Assembly (NCBI RefSeq): GCF_014697475.1
Contig: NZ_JACJRV010000018.1
Coordinates: 1-64,000 of the forward strand
Source: Nostoc sp. FACHB-152
Lineage (GTDB): Bacteria > Cyanobacteriota > Cyanobacteriia > Cyanobacteriales > Nostocaceae
Length of the DNA stretch: 64,000 bases
Reading direction: 5' to 3'
The translations under genes and the position numbers were made by a program. Positions within the stretch are counted from its first letter, which is position 1. Every line of letters starts with the position of its first letter. The notes beneath the pieces were generated by a model. That model was not told where the DNA came from and ran no database searches. It saw nothing but the letters and a program-made list of their open reading frames with translations. Positions 25,209 through 34,610 of this stretch are shown piece by piece.

Positions 25209-26299
25209 TTAGAAGCTGTTTCCTGACTTTTAATCGGGACATAACCAGCTTGGGCGAGCGCCTGTTGTCCTTGATCAGTCAGCAACAGTTTGGCATAAGC
25301 TTCCCCTGCTTGCTGTTCTCGTCCTTGATTTTGTTTAATAATTACAAATAACTTAGAAGTCAATGGATATCTGCCGTTTTGGATAACTGCGGTATTCAGC
25401 TGATTGCGTTTTTCCGGACACTGATTTGGCTGGATGACAGGTTCACGGTAGAGAGAAACCAGCGGTTGAGAATTCAATCCTAAAGGCAGTAGCTTGGCAT
25501 TACATTGATTTACAACCCCTCTAGCAGAGGCGTAATATAAACTGCCAGGAGTTGTTTTAATGCGGCGTAGTGCTTCGGTAGAAGAATAAACATACTGGAC
25601 GCGCGAACTCAGCCCTTGCTTATCTGCCGGTTTATCAGCAAACAACAGCGTATCTGCGTTTTCCGGAGATTGCGACAAGGGAACAATGGGCAGATTTGGC
25701 CCGCCTACTTGCTGCCAATTAGTAATTTTGCCAAGATAAATTTGCTGTAGCTGGTCAACGGTTAAGCCTGGTACTTGAAGTTCTGGGTTAACGACTACTG
25801 CGATCGCATCAACAGCAATCTCACGCTGCTCAAATTTAAACCCTTGCTGTTCAGCATGGGCTTGTTCTGTAGCTGTTAAAGGACGGGAAGATTCGGTAAA
25901 GTCCAATTCTCCTTCCAGCAACATTCTAATCCCTGCGCCAGAACCAGGGCTACCAACTGTAGGATTTACATAAACTAATTGAAATTCTGGGCGAGTATGT
26001 TGGATTTGAGAATTTACGAGTTGCCTAATCGTTGCCCAAGCTGTACTACCGCCATATTTGAAAGCATCCATAGGTACATCAGGAACACTTTCAAAGGTTG
26101 AACCCGTAGAAGTACGGTTAGATTCTCTAAGCTCTCTAGAACTAGAAAGCGCATAACTAGGCTCGTATGTACGTGGTCTTAACCATAACCATAGCCCGCC
26201 AATGACTACCAGCGTCATCACTTTCCCGATGATTAAACCTCTAATCATCTGAATTGCGTCAGGGCTGAGTGAAGCAGATCTTCGGCCTGTTTTGCTCAT
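25205..26299 (-). CDS. PstS-like substrate-binding protein, membrane anchored
   Basis: A 364-residue periplasmic-binding-protein-fold protein with an N-terminal membrane anchor (about residues 21-42, MIRGLIIGKVMTLVVIGGLWLWL) rather than a cleaved signal. The PstS-like segments are GSGAGIRMLLEGELDFTESSRPL, DAIAVVVNPELQVPGLTVDQLQQIYLGKITNW and the C-terminal LTDQGQQALAQAGYVPI. Such proteins bind phosphate or related anions; here no pst transport genes are adjacent, so it may be a solute sensor or cell-surface phosphate scavenger. Its stop overlaps the start of the toxin gene by four bases. It is divergent from the Ser/Thr kinase. Confidence 0.82.
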   Translation of the reverse strand: MSKTGRRSASLSPDAIQMIRGLIIGKVMTLVVIGGLWLWLRPRTYEPSYALSSSRELRESNRTSTGSTFESVPDVPMDAFKYGGSTAWATIRQLVNSQIQHTRPEFQLVYVNPTVGSPGSGAGIRMLLEGELDFTESSRPLTATEQAHAEQQGFKFEQREIAVDAIAVVVNPELQVPGLTVDQLQQIYLGKITNWQQVGGPNLPIVPLSQSPENADTLLFADKPADKQGLSSRVQYVYSSTEALRRIKTTPGSLYYASARGVVNQCNAKLLPLGLNSQPLVSLYREPVIQPNQCPEKRNQLNTAVIQNGRYPLTSKLFVIIKQNQGREQQAGEAYAKLLLTDQGQQALAQAGYVPIKSQETASN

Positions 26300-26408
26300 T
26301 TAAATTTAAATTTATATAAAGTATTTCTCTATAAAAACTATATATTAAATCTATATGTAATTGCACTTAAGTAATATTACTGAAACCTACTGTCAGGTTC
26401 ATCATTAT

Positions 26409-27548
26409 ATGTTAACTAAGCTACTAGGAGAACGTTACCAAGTTGTCCAGATTTTGAGCCAAGGAATGTTTTGTAAAACTTACATGGCTGAAGATACCTA
26501 TCTCCCCCATCGCCCGACCTGCGTTGTCAAGCATTTTCTACCTAGTAGCGATTTTTCTATCCCTGAAGAAGTTCGCAGACGGCTATTTAATAGAGAAACA
26601 GCCGCACTGCAAAAATTAGGCGATTATGATTTAGTTCCCCATCTGTTAGCGCATTTTGAAGATGAACGGGAATTTTACTTAGTACAGAAATTTATTGCAG
26701 GACACACACTCAGTGCAGAACTTCAGGCTGGTTATCGCTGGTCTGAGGCTAAAGTTGTGCAACTACTGCAAGAAGTTTTAGAAATCCTGAATTTTGTACA
26801 TAACCACGGGCTGATACATCGAGATGTCAAGCCCAGCAATATTATGCGGCGACAGCATGATCATCGTTTAGTTTTGATTGATTTTGGTGCAGTTAAGCCG
26901 ATTTTGACTCAATTAGTGAAAGACCAAAAAAATTCTTTGTCTATTGATCAGTCTACAATTGCGATCGGTACACCAGGCTATATGCCTAGTGAACAACATC
27001 GGGGTAGACCACGACCGAATAGTGATATCTACGCGCTAGGTATGATTGCCATTCAAGCACTCACCGGAGTACACCCTACACAATTATCAGAAGACCGCAA
27101 AACAGGTGAAGTTGTTTGGGAACATTTAGCTGATGTTAATGTTAATTTAGCTGTAGTGATTAATAAAATGGTTCGCTACCACTTTCAAGACCGATATAAA
27201 TCAGCAGCCGAAGCACTAGAGGCACTGCAACCATTTATAAATCTCTACACTCCAATCGAAGATTCAGAGTCTACACTCATATCACCATTTCACGCCCAAA
27301 ATACTTTATTTTCAGATAATTCTTATCCAGTGTTTGATACAACAACATCTGTACCTGTCAACACTTCAACAGATAAGCTTGAGATTTCTGAAGACACTAA
27401 AAAATCTCCTATGCTCATAGGTCTAGTAATTGGTGTAGTTTCAGGTTTCATTCTTATGCTTGTGAGCTACTGGTCTGTGCAGTTGATAATTTTCCCAGAA
27501 CCAAAAATTCAAAATTCACTACCTGAAAATTCTGGAATCTCTTATTAA
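26409..27548 (+). CDS. Serine/threonine protein kinase with C-terminal membrane span
   Basis: A eukaryotic-type kinase: catalytic loop HRDVKPSNIMRR, DFG motif LIDFGAVK, and GTPGYMPSEQHRGRPRPNSDIYALGMIAIQALTG are all present. The glycine-rich loop is degenerate (LSQGMFCKTYMAED in place of GQGGFGRTY), while the ATP-binding Lys is kept in CVVKHF. After the kinase (about 280 residues) comes a polar linker and one membrane span (PMLIGLVIGVVSGFILMLVSYW) near the C-terminus, with a short tail. I prefer ATG 26409 over the TTG 16 codons upstream. It is probably a membrane-tethered signalling kinase; its divergent neighbour is the PstS-like protein. Confidence 0.9.
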   Translation: MLTKLLGERYQVVQILSQGMFCKTYMAEDTYLPHRPTCVVKHFLPSSDFSIPEEVRRRLFNRETAALQKLGDYDLVPHLLAHFEDEREFYLVQKFIAGHTLSAELQAGYRWSEAKVVQLLQEVLEILNFVHNHGLIHRDVKPSNIMRRQHDHRLVLIDFGAVKPILTQLVKDQKNSLSIDQSTIAIGTPGYMPSEQHRGRPRPNSDIYALGMIAIQALTGVHPTQLSEDRKTGEVVWEHLADVNVNLAVVINKMVRYHFQDRYKSAAEALEALQPFINLYTPIEDSESTLISPFHAQNTLFSDNSYPVFDTTTSVPVNTSTDKLEISEDTKKSPMLIGLVIGVVSGFILMLVSYWSVQLIIFPEPKIQNSLPENSGISY

Positions 27549-27752
27549 TTTTTATTTAACATAGTAACAACCAAATTGGTTAAGTATCAACAGATATTCC
27601 AACTTAAACACGAAAAGGTTTTTACCCTTCCTGCTATTTAGATGCTTTAAGGATGTCTTGTTTCGCCATCTTTCACAAGTTACTAAATTGCTATGAATAT
27701 GGTAAATTTAGCTATGCAAACATGAGCAATATATTTAAGGATAAAAACTAGT

Positions 27753-27780
27753 AAACTCATTGACAATTGTCAATGAGTTT
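27753..27780. repeat. Perfect 28-base palindrome
   Basis: AAACTCATTGACAA is followed directly by its exact reverse complement TTGTCAATGAGTTT, with no loop. It is about 200 bases after the kinase gene and is followed by TAATTAATTTTG, so it might work as a terminator hairpin; the perfect two-fold symmetry also fits a protein-binding site. Confidence 0.7.
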
Positions 27781-27959
27781 TAATTAATTTTGTTGAAGGA
27801 AAGTAGTGGTAGAAATAATAAAGTATGTTAGGATGAAACCACTGCAAAAACGAGCTAATCGCTCATTAAGATTATTTAGATTAGCTATTGAGCCTTGTGT
27901 AAAATTGATTTCACCTGCGTCAACAGGAGAAAGGATTTAACGCACGGCATTTCATTCCT

Positions 27960-27989
27960 AATAAAGGCACGGTTAACTGTGTCTTTATT
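27960..27989 (-). terminator. Hairpin downstream of the double-Gly peptide gene
   Basis: AATAAAGGCACGG pairs with the AC/GTGTCTTTATT side with two mismatches, around GTTAAC. It lies 73 bases downstream of the stop of the minus-strand peptide gene and is a reasonable terminator, though the U-rich tail is short. Confidence 0.45.
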
Positions 27990-28062
27990 ACTATTTCTCT
28001 TCTACTGAACCTTACAAAACTAACAAATGCTGCTTAACATTGATGTAGACATTACTTCTGGG

Positions 28063-28320
28063 TTACTTGTGGACTATTAATTTTATGTCAAGTGATGCTA
28101 ACAATTTCAGAAGTTTGGCTAGATCAATTTTGTATTTGTCCTCTTCTTTTTTATCTTCGTGTTCCTTTTTAGGTTTGTATTTGTCCTCTTTTTCTTTATC
28201 TTCGTGTTCTTTTTTAGGTTTGTGATAATATTTCACTACTTTTGTACCACCAGAAATATTAGCTTCATCGCTGGGGTTGAGTGTTGTCAACAATGTGCTT
28301 TCCATAATCTTAGTATTCAC
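28063..28320 (-). CDS. Double-glycine leader peptide with charged tandem repeats
   Basis: An 85-residue precursor-like peptide. Residues 6-25 (MESTLLTTLNPSDEANISGG) match the Leu/acidic-rich double-glycine leader removed by C39-peptidase ABC exporters. The predicted 60-residue core contains two nearly identical 15-residue repeats (KPKKEHEDKEKEDKY and KPKKEHEDKKEEDKY), very rich in Lys, Glu, Asp and His, and ends in an amphipathic LAKLLKLLASLDIKLIVHK tail. No exporter or modifying enzyme is near. Secretion is inferred from the leader; the role (bacteriocin-like, metal-binding or signalling) is unknown. The ATG at 28320 or that at residue 6 could be the start. Confidence 0.7.
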   Translation of the reverse strand: MNTKIMESTLLTTLNPSDEANISGGTKVVKYYHKPKKEHEDKEKEDKYKPKKEHEDKKEEDKYKIDLAKLLKLLASLDIKLIVHK

Positions 28321-28942
28321 TCAGTAAGGACATTAAAACTGCACTGCATAAAATAAATGAATAATCAGGATATCCACTGCTTTTTGCACTGCTGCGTTGA
28401 TTATAGAATTTTTATTAATTAATGCATAGCCGATGTCCAATTTTTTAAAAAAGATACTTTATAAATTTCTTTTAAAAAATAATGATTAATTATGTATAAA
28501 TTTTTGTTATTTTTCAATATCTAAGACCTGGCGTATGTCTCTAAGATCAAATCATTTAAATAGTTTTGTAGTTTATATTGGCATAAGTATTATGTAGTAG
28601 ATAGCCTTTAGTGATGCTTTAATTTATACAATTCTTTTCTTAACCTATATAAGCTAAATCTATAAGCATAAAAGGCTTTTAACGAAAAATTAATCTGCAT
28701 CCTAATACTTTCTATTATTACTTTATTTCTCAGGCACAGATTCTAATTAATGAAAAGTGCTTGGTTTTTATATATAAAATCTTTAAATCTTATTTTAAAA
28801 GTAAAGCCTTTTAAGCATATAAAAAATCTATACCAATGGATAGTTGCAATTATTTTTGTTATGCGTTAGAAACGGGAACCCCATAAATTACTCTTTCCTA
28901 CTCCCAGCCTATACAGATAATTTCAAAAATCAAACCGGATTC
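28321..28942. other. AT-rich intergenic region
   Basis: About 620 very AT-rich bases with no gene, repeat or hairpin that I can support. The promoter of the peptide gene should lie at the left edge. Confidence 0.5.
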
Positions 28943-30871
28943 CTATATCTGTGGTGGTTGAAGCATACATTTTAAATTTTGGTGAACTGGAATTTCTATA
29001 AAAAATTGAGTGCCTTCTCCGGGCTGAGAATCACACCAAAGCTTTCCTTGATGTTTTTTGTTAATAATTTGATAGCTAATTGACAATCCTAAACCTGTAC
29101 CTTTACCCACAGGTTTAGTTGTAAAGAAAGGGTCAAATAATTTTAGTTTAAATCCTTTTGGAATACCTATACCATTATCGGTAATGGTAATTAAGACATA
29201 ATCTTCAGACTGCAACTGAGTTTTAATCCATATCTGCTGAGGTTGCTTTGTCATGCCTTGATTTGAATGTTGGTGGTGAGTTTCTTCTAAGGCATCGATC
29301 GCATTTGTTAGTAAATTCATAAATACTTGGTTAAGTAGCCCTGCATAGCATTCAACTAAGGGCAACTGGCCATAGTCTTTAATTACTTGAATTGGCGTAT
29401 TTTCTGCTTTTGCTTTGAGTCGATGTTGTAAAATCATTAAGGTGCTGTCGATACCTTCATGAATATCCACTGCTTTAAATTCTGCTTCATCTAAGCGGGA
29501 GAAATTGCGGAGAGACTTGACAATTTCGCTGATCCGGCTAGCACCAACCTCCATTGACTGGATGATTTTTTTCAAATCTTCATTCAAGAATTCCAATTCA
29601 ATTTCATCTGCTGCTGTTTGTAAAGCCTGAGGTGGATTTGGGTAATACTCTTGATAGGCTTGAAGTAATCTAACTAAGTCTTGTGTGTATTCTTTGATAT
29701 GGCTGAGATTGCCATAAATAAAGTTTACTGGATTGTTGATTTCATGGGCTATACCTGCCACCATTTGTCCCAAAGCAGACATTTTTTCAGTTTGCACCAT
29801 TTGAGTTTGGGTAAGATGCAATTCTTCTAAGGTTTGGTGCAAACGCTGATTATTTTCCTTTAATTCTTGAGTACGTTGGGCTACTTGGTTTTCTAGGGTT
29901 TGACTGTATGCTTCTAGCTGTTGATTTGCTTGCTGCTGTTCTGCTAAAAGGTCTTTGATGGAGTGAATAAGCTGATTAAACGAGGTAGCCAAGACAGCAA
30001 CTTCATCCTCAGCCGTGACTGATACTTGCACATCAAAATCAGACTTCTGGATTGACTGTTGTACTACATGGGTAAGGTTTTGAATGGGTCGCGCGATCGC
30101 CCGACTAGTATAAAATGCCAAAAACGCTGCAATCATTATAGATAATGCTAGGCTGGTAATAATAATTTGCGATCGCAGTTTTTGGGCAGATTTCAAAACT
30201 TCTGCGGCTTCGTCATATTCGCCAGCAGCGCGGTCAACCAGCTGAGTCAGGTCATGAGAAAAATTGTTTAATTGCTCTACCTCTCGACTGCTACTGAAGT
30301 TGATAAGTTTGTATCGTATAGTCTCAATGTATTCTGGCTGCACATTCTCTAAATCAAAGGAATTTAGCAGTTCTTCTACTTGTTTTAAATAAGCTTCTGG
30401 AATTCCCTTATAAGTCTGCATAAAATTTTGCACTTTGGCGATTTCTTCCTCTGAATCATGTTCATAGTCTGGATTTCCTTCCAAAGTTTGCAATTCTGAC
30501 CATGCTTCTCTAAATTCAGAGATAGATTTTTTAAGTTCAGAATATTCTTGCTGTACAAGTTTGGAATTACCCAGTAAAAAAGTTAGCCGTTGTCTCTTGT
30601 TTCGTGTTGTTAATTCAGTAATTTTGAGGTGATTGACTAGCTGAATTTCCTGAAGCGCATCTTCTTGAGTTTCAACTGCTAAATTGTTGTAATAATCTCC
30701 AAGCACCATCCCCGCAAGGGTTCCCAAAACAGCCACACTTAAAGTAATTCCATAACCGCAAGCAATTTTTTGCCCTACTTTCAAGCGGCGTGGCCATTGG
30801 CTCAATTTTGCGTAAAGCAGTGTTATATGATGCGTCTTTTGGTTTGATGAGATTGAGTTAAGGTCAGCCAT
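28943..30871 (-). CDS. Membrane sensor histidine kinase with HAMP domain
   Basis: A 642-residue kinase: membrane span about 36-58, an extracytoplasmic four-helix-like sensor of about 175 residues (58-235), second span about 234-254, HAMP (about 255-310), coiled coil (310-365), then the H-box GQMVAGIAHEINNPVNFIYG with phospho-His 376, and the ATPase part with NAIDAL (N box), DNGIGIP, FDPFFTTKPVGKGTGLGLS. All catalytic motifs are present. The extended linker between H-box and N-box is typical of cyanobacterial kinases of this HEINNP type. No response regulator is adjacent, so its partner is elsewhere. The signal is unknown; the sensor resembles 4HB/MCP-type modules. Confidence 0.92.
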   Translation of the reverse strand: MADLNSISSNQKTHHITLLYAKLSQWPRRLKVGQKIACGYGITLSVAVLGTLAGMVLGDYYNNLAVETQEDALQEIQLVNHLKITELTTRNKRQRLTFLLGNSKLVQQEYSELKKSISEFREAWSELQTLEGNPDYEHDSEEEIAKVQNFMQTYKGIPEAYLKQVEELLNSFDLENVQPEYIETIRYKLINFSSSREVEQLNNFSHDLTQLVDRAAGEYDEAAEVLKSAQKLRSQIIITSLALSIMIAAFLAFYTSRAIARPIQNLTHVVQQSIQKSDFDVQVSVTAEDEVAVLATSFNQLIHSIKDLLAEQQQANQQLEAYSQTLENQVAQRTQELKENNQRLHQTLEELHLTQTQMVQTEKMSALGQMVAGIAHEINNPVNFIYGNLSHIKEYTQDLVRLLQAYQEYYPNPPQALQTAADEIELEFLNEDLKKIIQSMEVGASRISEIVKSLRNFSRLDEAEFKAVDIHEGIDSTLMILQHRLKAKAENTPIQVIKDYGQLPLVECYAGLLNQVFMNLLTNAIDALEETHHQHSNQGMTKQPQQIWIKTQLQSEDYVLITITDNGIGIPKGFKLKLFDPFFTTKPVGKGTGLGLSISYQIINKKHQGKLWCDSQPGEGTQFFIEIPVHQNLKCMLQPPQI

Positions 30872-31279
30872 ATCTTGAGTTAAAGGATAAAAGTTACTTT
30901 ACGCTTTAAGCTCATGTAATTAAAAGTTTTACCTTAAAGCGATTAACTCTAGTATTCCCAGGAACTACATCTAAATAAACAAAGTTTTTATCAGGAAATT
31001 ATGTTTTATCAATTACTAATTTTTGGTTTTGATGAAGCTGAAACTTGAAGTAATAGCGTATTTTGTAAAGGTTTTATCAAAAATCATAAATTTAAAAATA
31101 ATTAGTTGTTTATGAACTTTTATTTAAATTGAAAAAGGCAGTTTTGCTGTATATAATCTGCCACAAAACTGCCTTTTTATTATGAATGTGTAAAGATTCC
31201 TAGCCTTAACGCAACTTAAAATTTAAGTCTACTTTATAAATTTTCTCAAGTTATTAGATTTTAGGCTCAATCAAATACT
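30872..31279. other. Intergenic region before the histidine kinase
   Basis: Besides the strong terminator at 31132-31178 I see no gene or repeat. The kinase promoter presumably lies in 30880-31120. Confidence 0.5.
31132..31178 (-). terminator. Strong intrinsic terminator of crtR
   Basis: AAAAAGGCAGTTTTG (31132-31146) and CAAAACTGCCTTTTT (31164-31178) form a perfect 15-bp stem with a 17-base loop, with A- and U-runs at the foot on both strands. It lies about 100 bases after the crtR stop codon and separates it from the histidine kinase gene. Confidence 0.8.
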
Positions 31280-32173
31280 CTATTCTTTGAGGTGATGAAA
31301 GCGAATTCCTAAAAAAATGTCGTAAACAAATTCAAAGAAATCTTTTTTTTGTAATAATCCTGATGTTTGATAACAGCCTTTCTCGTCTAAAAGTGGCTTC
31401 ATTGTATAGTATGCAGGTTGATAGTTATACCAGGGAATAGAAGGCCATAAATGATGCACTAAATGATAATTCTGCCCCATAATTAGAATATTCAAAAATG
31501 GGTTAGGGTAAACACGGGCATTTTTCCAGCGATCGCGTTCTACAAAAGGTCGATGTGGCAGATAATCAAAAAATAATCCTAATGCTATGCCAACTATGAA
31601 TGCTGGTATAAACCAAAAATTGAGGATGTAGCCTAAAAAGTCATACTGAATTGAGATATAAAAAATACTTACAACAATTAAACGGCTGATAAACCACTCT
31701 AATAGCTCATACTTGCGCCAAAGTTGCCGCTTAAAGAAAAATACTTCATGGTATAAAAACCGCACCGCAATCAACCATAAAGGCCCACCTGTCGAAACAT
31801 AATGGTCTGGGTCATCTTGAGGATGATTGACATGAGCATGATGCTGTAAATGTACGCGTGTAAATACAGGGAAGGCAAATGCTAACATTAAAGCACTACC
31901 ATGACCTAGTATGGCGTTAATGATGCGATTGCGATGCGCCGACTGGTGACAAGCATCGTGAATCACTGTTCCCGAACAATGCAAGGCTAAAGTATTAGTA
32001 CAAAAGCACAACCAGTGCGGCCATTCCCACAACCAATAGCCAAAATTTGATAACACTAGCATTGTCACTGCTGCCAAAAACAGCCGCATTGTGGGGCTAA
32101 AGTTACCGGCTGGCTCTAAAAACTCCTTGGGCGGGACTTTTAATATTTTTTGTTCTGCCTCCAATGCCAGCAT
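31280..32173 (-). CDS. crtR: Beta-carotene hydroxylase CrtR
   Basis: A membrane di-iron hydroxylase that adds the 3-hydroxyl groups of zeaxanthin and related carotenoids. The 297-residue protein has the fatty-acid-desaturase-type His clusters: HDACHQSAH (H72, H76, H80), HLQHHAHVNHP (H108, H111, H112) and NYHLVHHLWP (around 237-242), spaced by hydrophobic spans (about 30-50, 90-105, 160-205). Length and motifs match cyanobacterial CrtR rather than the bacterial CrtZ. The ATG at 32173 follows AAGGAG by six bases; another ATG lies four bases earlier, out of frame. It is monocistronic with a clear terminator. Confidence 0.9.
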   Translation of the reverse strand: MLALEAEQKILKVPPKEFLEPAGNFSPTMRLFLAAVTMLVLSNFGYWLWEWPHWLCFCTNTLALHCSGTVIHDACHQSAHRNRIINAILGHGSALMLAFAFPVFTRVHLQHHAHVNHPQDDPDHYVSTGGPLWLIAVRFLYHEVFFFKRQLWRKYELLEWFISRLIVVSIFYISIQYDFLGYILNFWFIPAFIVGIALGLFFDYLPHRPFVERDRWKNARVYPNPFLNILIMGQNYHLVHHLWPSIPWYNYQPAYYTMKPLLDEKGCYQTSGLLQKKDFFEFVYDIFLGIRFHHLKE

Positions 32174-32586
32174 TCATAACTCCTTGTTTACCAATCATTA
32201 CGAATATACGATAAATATTAGTAAACAATAAAGTTTTGCGAAGTTTTATATAGCAATATTTATCTACATACTTTGATAAATGACGCTATCATTCCAGACG
32301 AAACCCAAGTATTTGCTGATCAGTAGGGTGTGTCACTCAGTTAGCAAAGAGTAGAGGTGAAATAAATCATCCCTAAGGGGGAGGAGACCAAGATTAGTGT
32401 ACGATAGCTATTCTGTCCTCTAGTTTCTAAGAAAAATCAGAGGGAAAAATAAGTAATCATTTGTCTAATTCCACTCTTTATCTGCCCCTCGCTAACTGCT
32501 TAAATTTATTGATGTGGCAGTAACGGAATACAGCATCTCCCTTAACTTACTATGACTGCTTAACAAACTCCCTAAACTCAGCCCTT
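32174..32586. other. Divergent intergenic region crtR/pyk
   Basis: About 410 bases with the promoters of crtR and pyk. I see no gene, repeat or RNA structure I can name. Confidence 0.5.
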
Positions 32587-34353
32587 ATGCAATTAAGAGA
32601 TTCATTACGTCGGACAAAAATTGTCGCTACAATTGGCCCCGCTACCAGCAGCCCAGAAATGCTCAAGGCGATTATTGAAGCAGGCGCAACGACCCTGCGC
32701 CTTAACTTTTCTCATGGTACTCATGCCGACCATCAGCGTAATATTCGCCTAATTCGGCAAACTGCCTTTGAACTCAATCAGCCAGTGGCAATTTTGCAAG
32801 ACTTGCAAGGGCCAAAAATTCGCTTGGGGCGGTTTGAAAATGGGTCTATAGTGTTAGCAAAAGGCGATCGCTTCATCCTCACCAATCGTCAAGTAGTAGG
32901 TACGCAAGAAATTAGCTGCATCACCTACGAATATTTGGCAGAAGAAGTCCCAACCGGAGCCAAAATTCTCCTTGATGATGGGCGAGTAGAAATGGTGGTG
33001 GAAGAAACCCACCGCGAAAAAGGTGATTTACATTGCCGTGTCACCGTCGGCGGCAAACTATCTAATAATAAAGGTGTAAACTTTCCAGGGGTTTACCTGT
33101 CAATTAAAGCCATGACCGACAAAGACCGCGAGGACTTAATGTTTGGTCTAGATCAGGGTGTAGACTGGGTAGCACTTTCCTTTGTCCGCAACCCCCAAGA
33201 TTTAATCGAAATCAAAGAACTAATTTCTAGTACAGGTAAGCAAGTCCCAGTCATTGCCAAAATCGAAAAACACGAAGCCATTGAACAAATGGAAGCAGTT
33301 TTAGCTTTGTGTGATGGCGTAATGGTGGCTAGAGGTGACTTAGGGGTAGAACTACCAGCCGAAGATGTCCCTGTACTGCAAAAGCGGTTAATTGCTACAG
33401 CCAACCGCTTAGGGATTCCCATCATCACCGCTACCCAGATGCTAGATAGCATGGTGAGCAATCCTCGTCCTACGCGTGCCGAAGTATCAGACGTAGCCAA
33501 CGCAATTTTAGATGGTACGGATGCAGTCATGCTGTCTAACGAAACTGCTGTGGGTAGCTACCCAGTAGAAGCAGTAGCAACAATGGCTAGAATTGCGGAA
33601 CGTATTGAACAAGAAGAACGCAACTCACCAACACGCCAGCTGAGAGACAGCAGACGTTCTATTCCCAACGCCATCAGCCAAGCCGTAGGTCAAATTGCCG
33701 AAAACTTGGGTGCAGCTGCAATTATGACCTTAACCCAAACCGGAGCAACAGCACGCAACGTTTCTAAATTCCGTCCCAACACACCGATTTTGGCGGTGAC
33801 ACCCCATGTCAACGTCGCAAGACAGTTACAACTTGTCTGGGGAGTGAAACCGCTACTAGTCTTGGGTTTACCCTCTACTGGTCAGACATTCCAAGCCGCA
33901 ATTAACGTTGCTGAAGAGCATAAATACCTGTTTGAAGGCGATTTAGTAGTAATGACTGCTGGTACTCTGCAAGGCGTTTCTGGTTCTACCGACTTAATTA
34001 AAGTTGAGGTAGTGACAGCTGTCCTCGGTCATGGAATTGGACTAGGACAAGGTTCTGTGAGTGGTCGCGCTAGAGTTGCTCACACAGGTATGGATGTCAG
34101 TAACTTTAACCCTGGGGATATCTTAGTTGCACCCCGCACTGGTGCCGATTTTGTCGATGCAATTCGCAAAGCCTCCGGTATCATCACCGAAGAAGAAAGC
34201 CTCACCAGCCACGCAGCCGTGATTGGCTTGCGTTTGGGTGTACCTGTGATTGTTGGCGTGAAGAAAGCAACACAAGTAATTCGTGATGGCGCAATTCTCA
34301 CACTCGATGTGCAACGGGGTTTAATTTACTCTGGTGCAGTAGGAACAGCTTAA
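32587..34353 (+). CDS. pyk: Pyruvate kinase with C-terminal phosphohistidine-like domain
   Basis: Catalyses the last step of glycolysis, phosphoenolpyruvate plus ADP to pyruvate plus ATP. The 588-residue protein begins RRTKIVATIGPATSSPEML, with the catalytic VIAKIEKHEAIEQM (active-site Lys), VARGDLGVELP and ITATQMLDSM. The extra ~110 residues at the C-terminus form a PEP-utiliser mobile domain (IITEEESLTSHAAVIGLRLGVPVIVG) with the TSHA histidine, as in many cyanobacterial and Bacillus enzymes. The ATG at 32587 gives the family-standard start. Monocistronic. Confidence 0.96.
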   Translation: MQLRDSLRRTKIVATIGPATSSPEMLKAIIEAGATTLRLNFSHGTHADHQRNIRLIRQTAFELNQPVAILQDLQGPKIRLGRFENGSIVLAKGDRFILTNRQVVGTQEISCITYEYLAEEVPTGAKILLDDGRVEMVVEETHREKGDLHCRVTVGGKLSNNKGVNFPGVYLSIKAMTDKDREDLMFGLDQGVDWVALSFVRNPQDLIEIKELISSTGKQVPVIAKIEKHEAIEQMEAVLALCDGVMVARGDLGVELPAEDVPVLQKRLIATANRLGIPIITATQMLDSMVSNPRPTRAEVSDVANAILDGTDAVMLSNETAVGSYPVEAVATMARIAERIEQEERNSPTRQLRDSRRSIPNAISQAVGQIAENLGAAAIMTLTQTGATARNVSKFRPNTPILAVTPHVNVARQLQLVWGVKPLLVLGLPSTGQTFQAAINVAEEHKYLFEGDLVVMTAGTLQGVSGSTDLIKVEVVTAVLGHGIGLGQGSVSGRARVAHTGMDVSNFNPGDILVAPRTGADFVDAIRKASGIITEEESLTSHAAVIGLRLGVPVIVGVKKATQVIRDGAILTLDVQRGLIYSGAVGTA

Positions 34354-34463
34354 AAGAGAGATTAGAGGCTAGAGGCTAGTATTTTACTCAGCACTTTCAA
34401 GTCAGAGCGCAGAAGAAAGAAGTAAGGGCAAAATCATACTTAATTGGTAAAAATCTCTTACAA

Positions 34464-34491
34464 CTCTCTGCGCCTCTGCGCCTCTGCGTGA
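34464..34491. repeat. CTCTGCGCCT-type dispersed repeat, copy 1
   Basis: A 28-base unit of near-decamer repeats (CTCTCTGCGC, CTCTGCGCCT, CTCTGCGTGA) that recurs with a single mismatch at 52055-52082, also just downstream of a gene. Short repeats of this composition are widespread in Nostoc-type genomes. Confidence 0.7.
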
Positions 34492-34500
34492 AACTGAAAA

Positions 34501-34608
34501 TTATATTGACGATAACGGCGGAACCTCAAAATCATTAAACGAGCCAATATTATTAAATGAATTATTTAACGCTCTCACTAGTTTTGCATCGAGAGTCAGT
34601 AAGATAAG
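34501..34608 (-). pseudogene. C-terminal remnant of a PIN-domain (VapC-type) toxin
   Basis: Directly after the antitoxin stop (two bases away), 35 codons read LILLTLDAKLVRALNNSFNN then IGSFNDFEVPPLSSI and stop. LLTLDAKLVRAL is the typical last conserved block of VapC-like PIN nucleases (the TLDxxLxxAL segment with its acidic residue). The rest of the toxin, about 100 residues including the other active-site aspartates, is missing. An in-frame internal deletion next to the antitoxin end is the simplest explanation. Confidence 0.65.
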
Positions 34609-34610
34609 TT

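Larger units (their letters stand above)
27549..28062. other. Intergenic region with two palindromes
   Basis: No confident gene. A perfect 28-base palindrome occupies 27753-27780 and a hairpin 27960-27989. A 35-codon plus-strand frame starting near 27834 (MKPLQKRANRSL) has no proper ribosome site and I do not call it. Confidence 0.5.
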
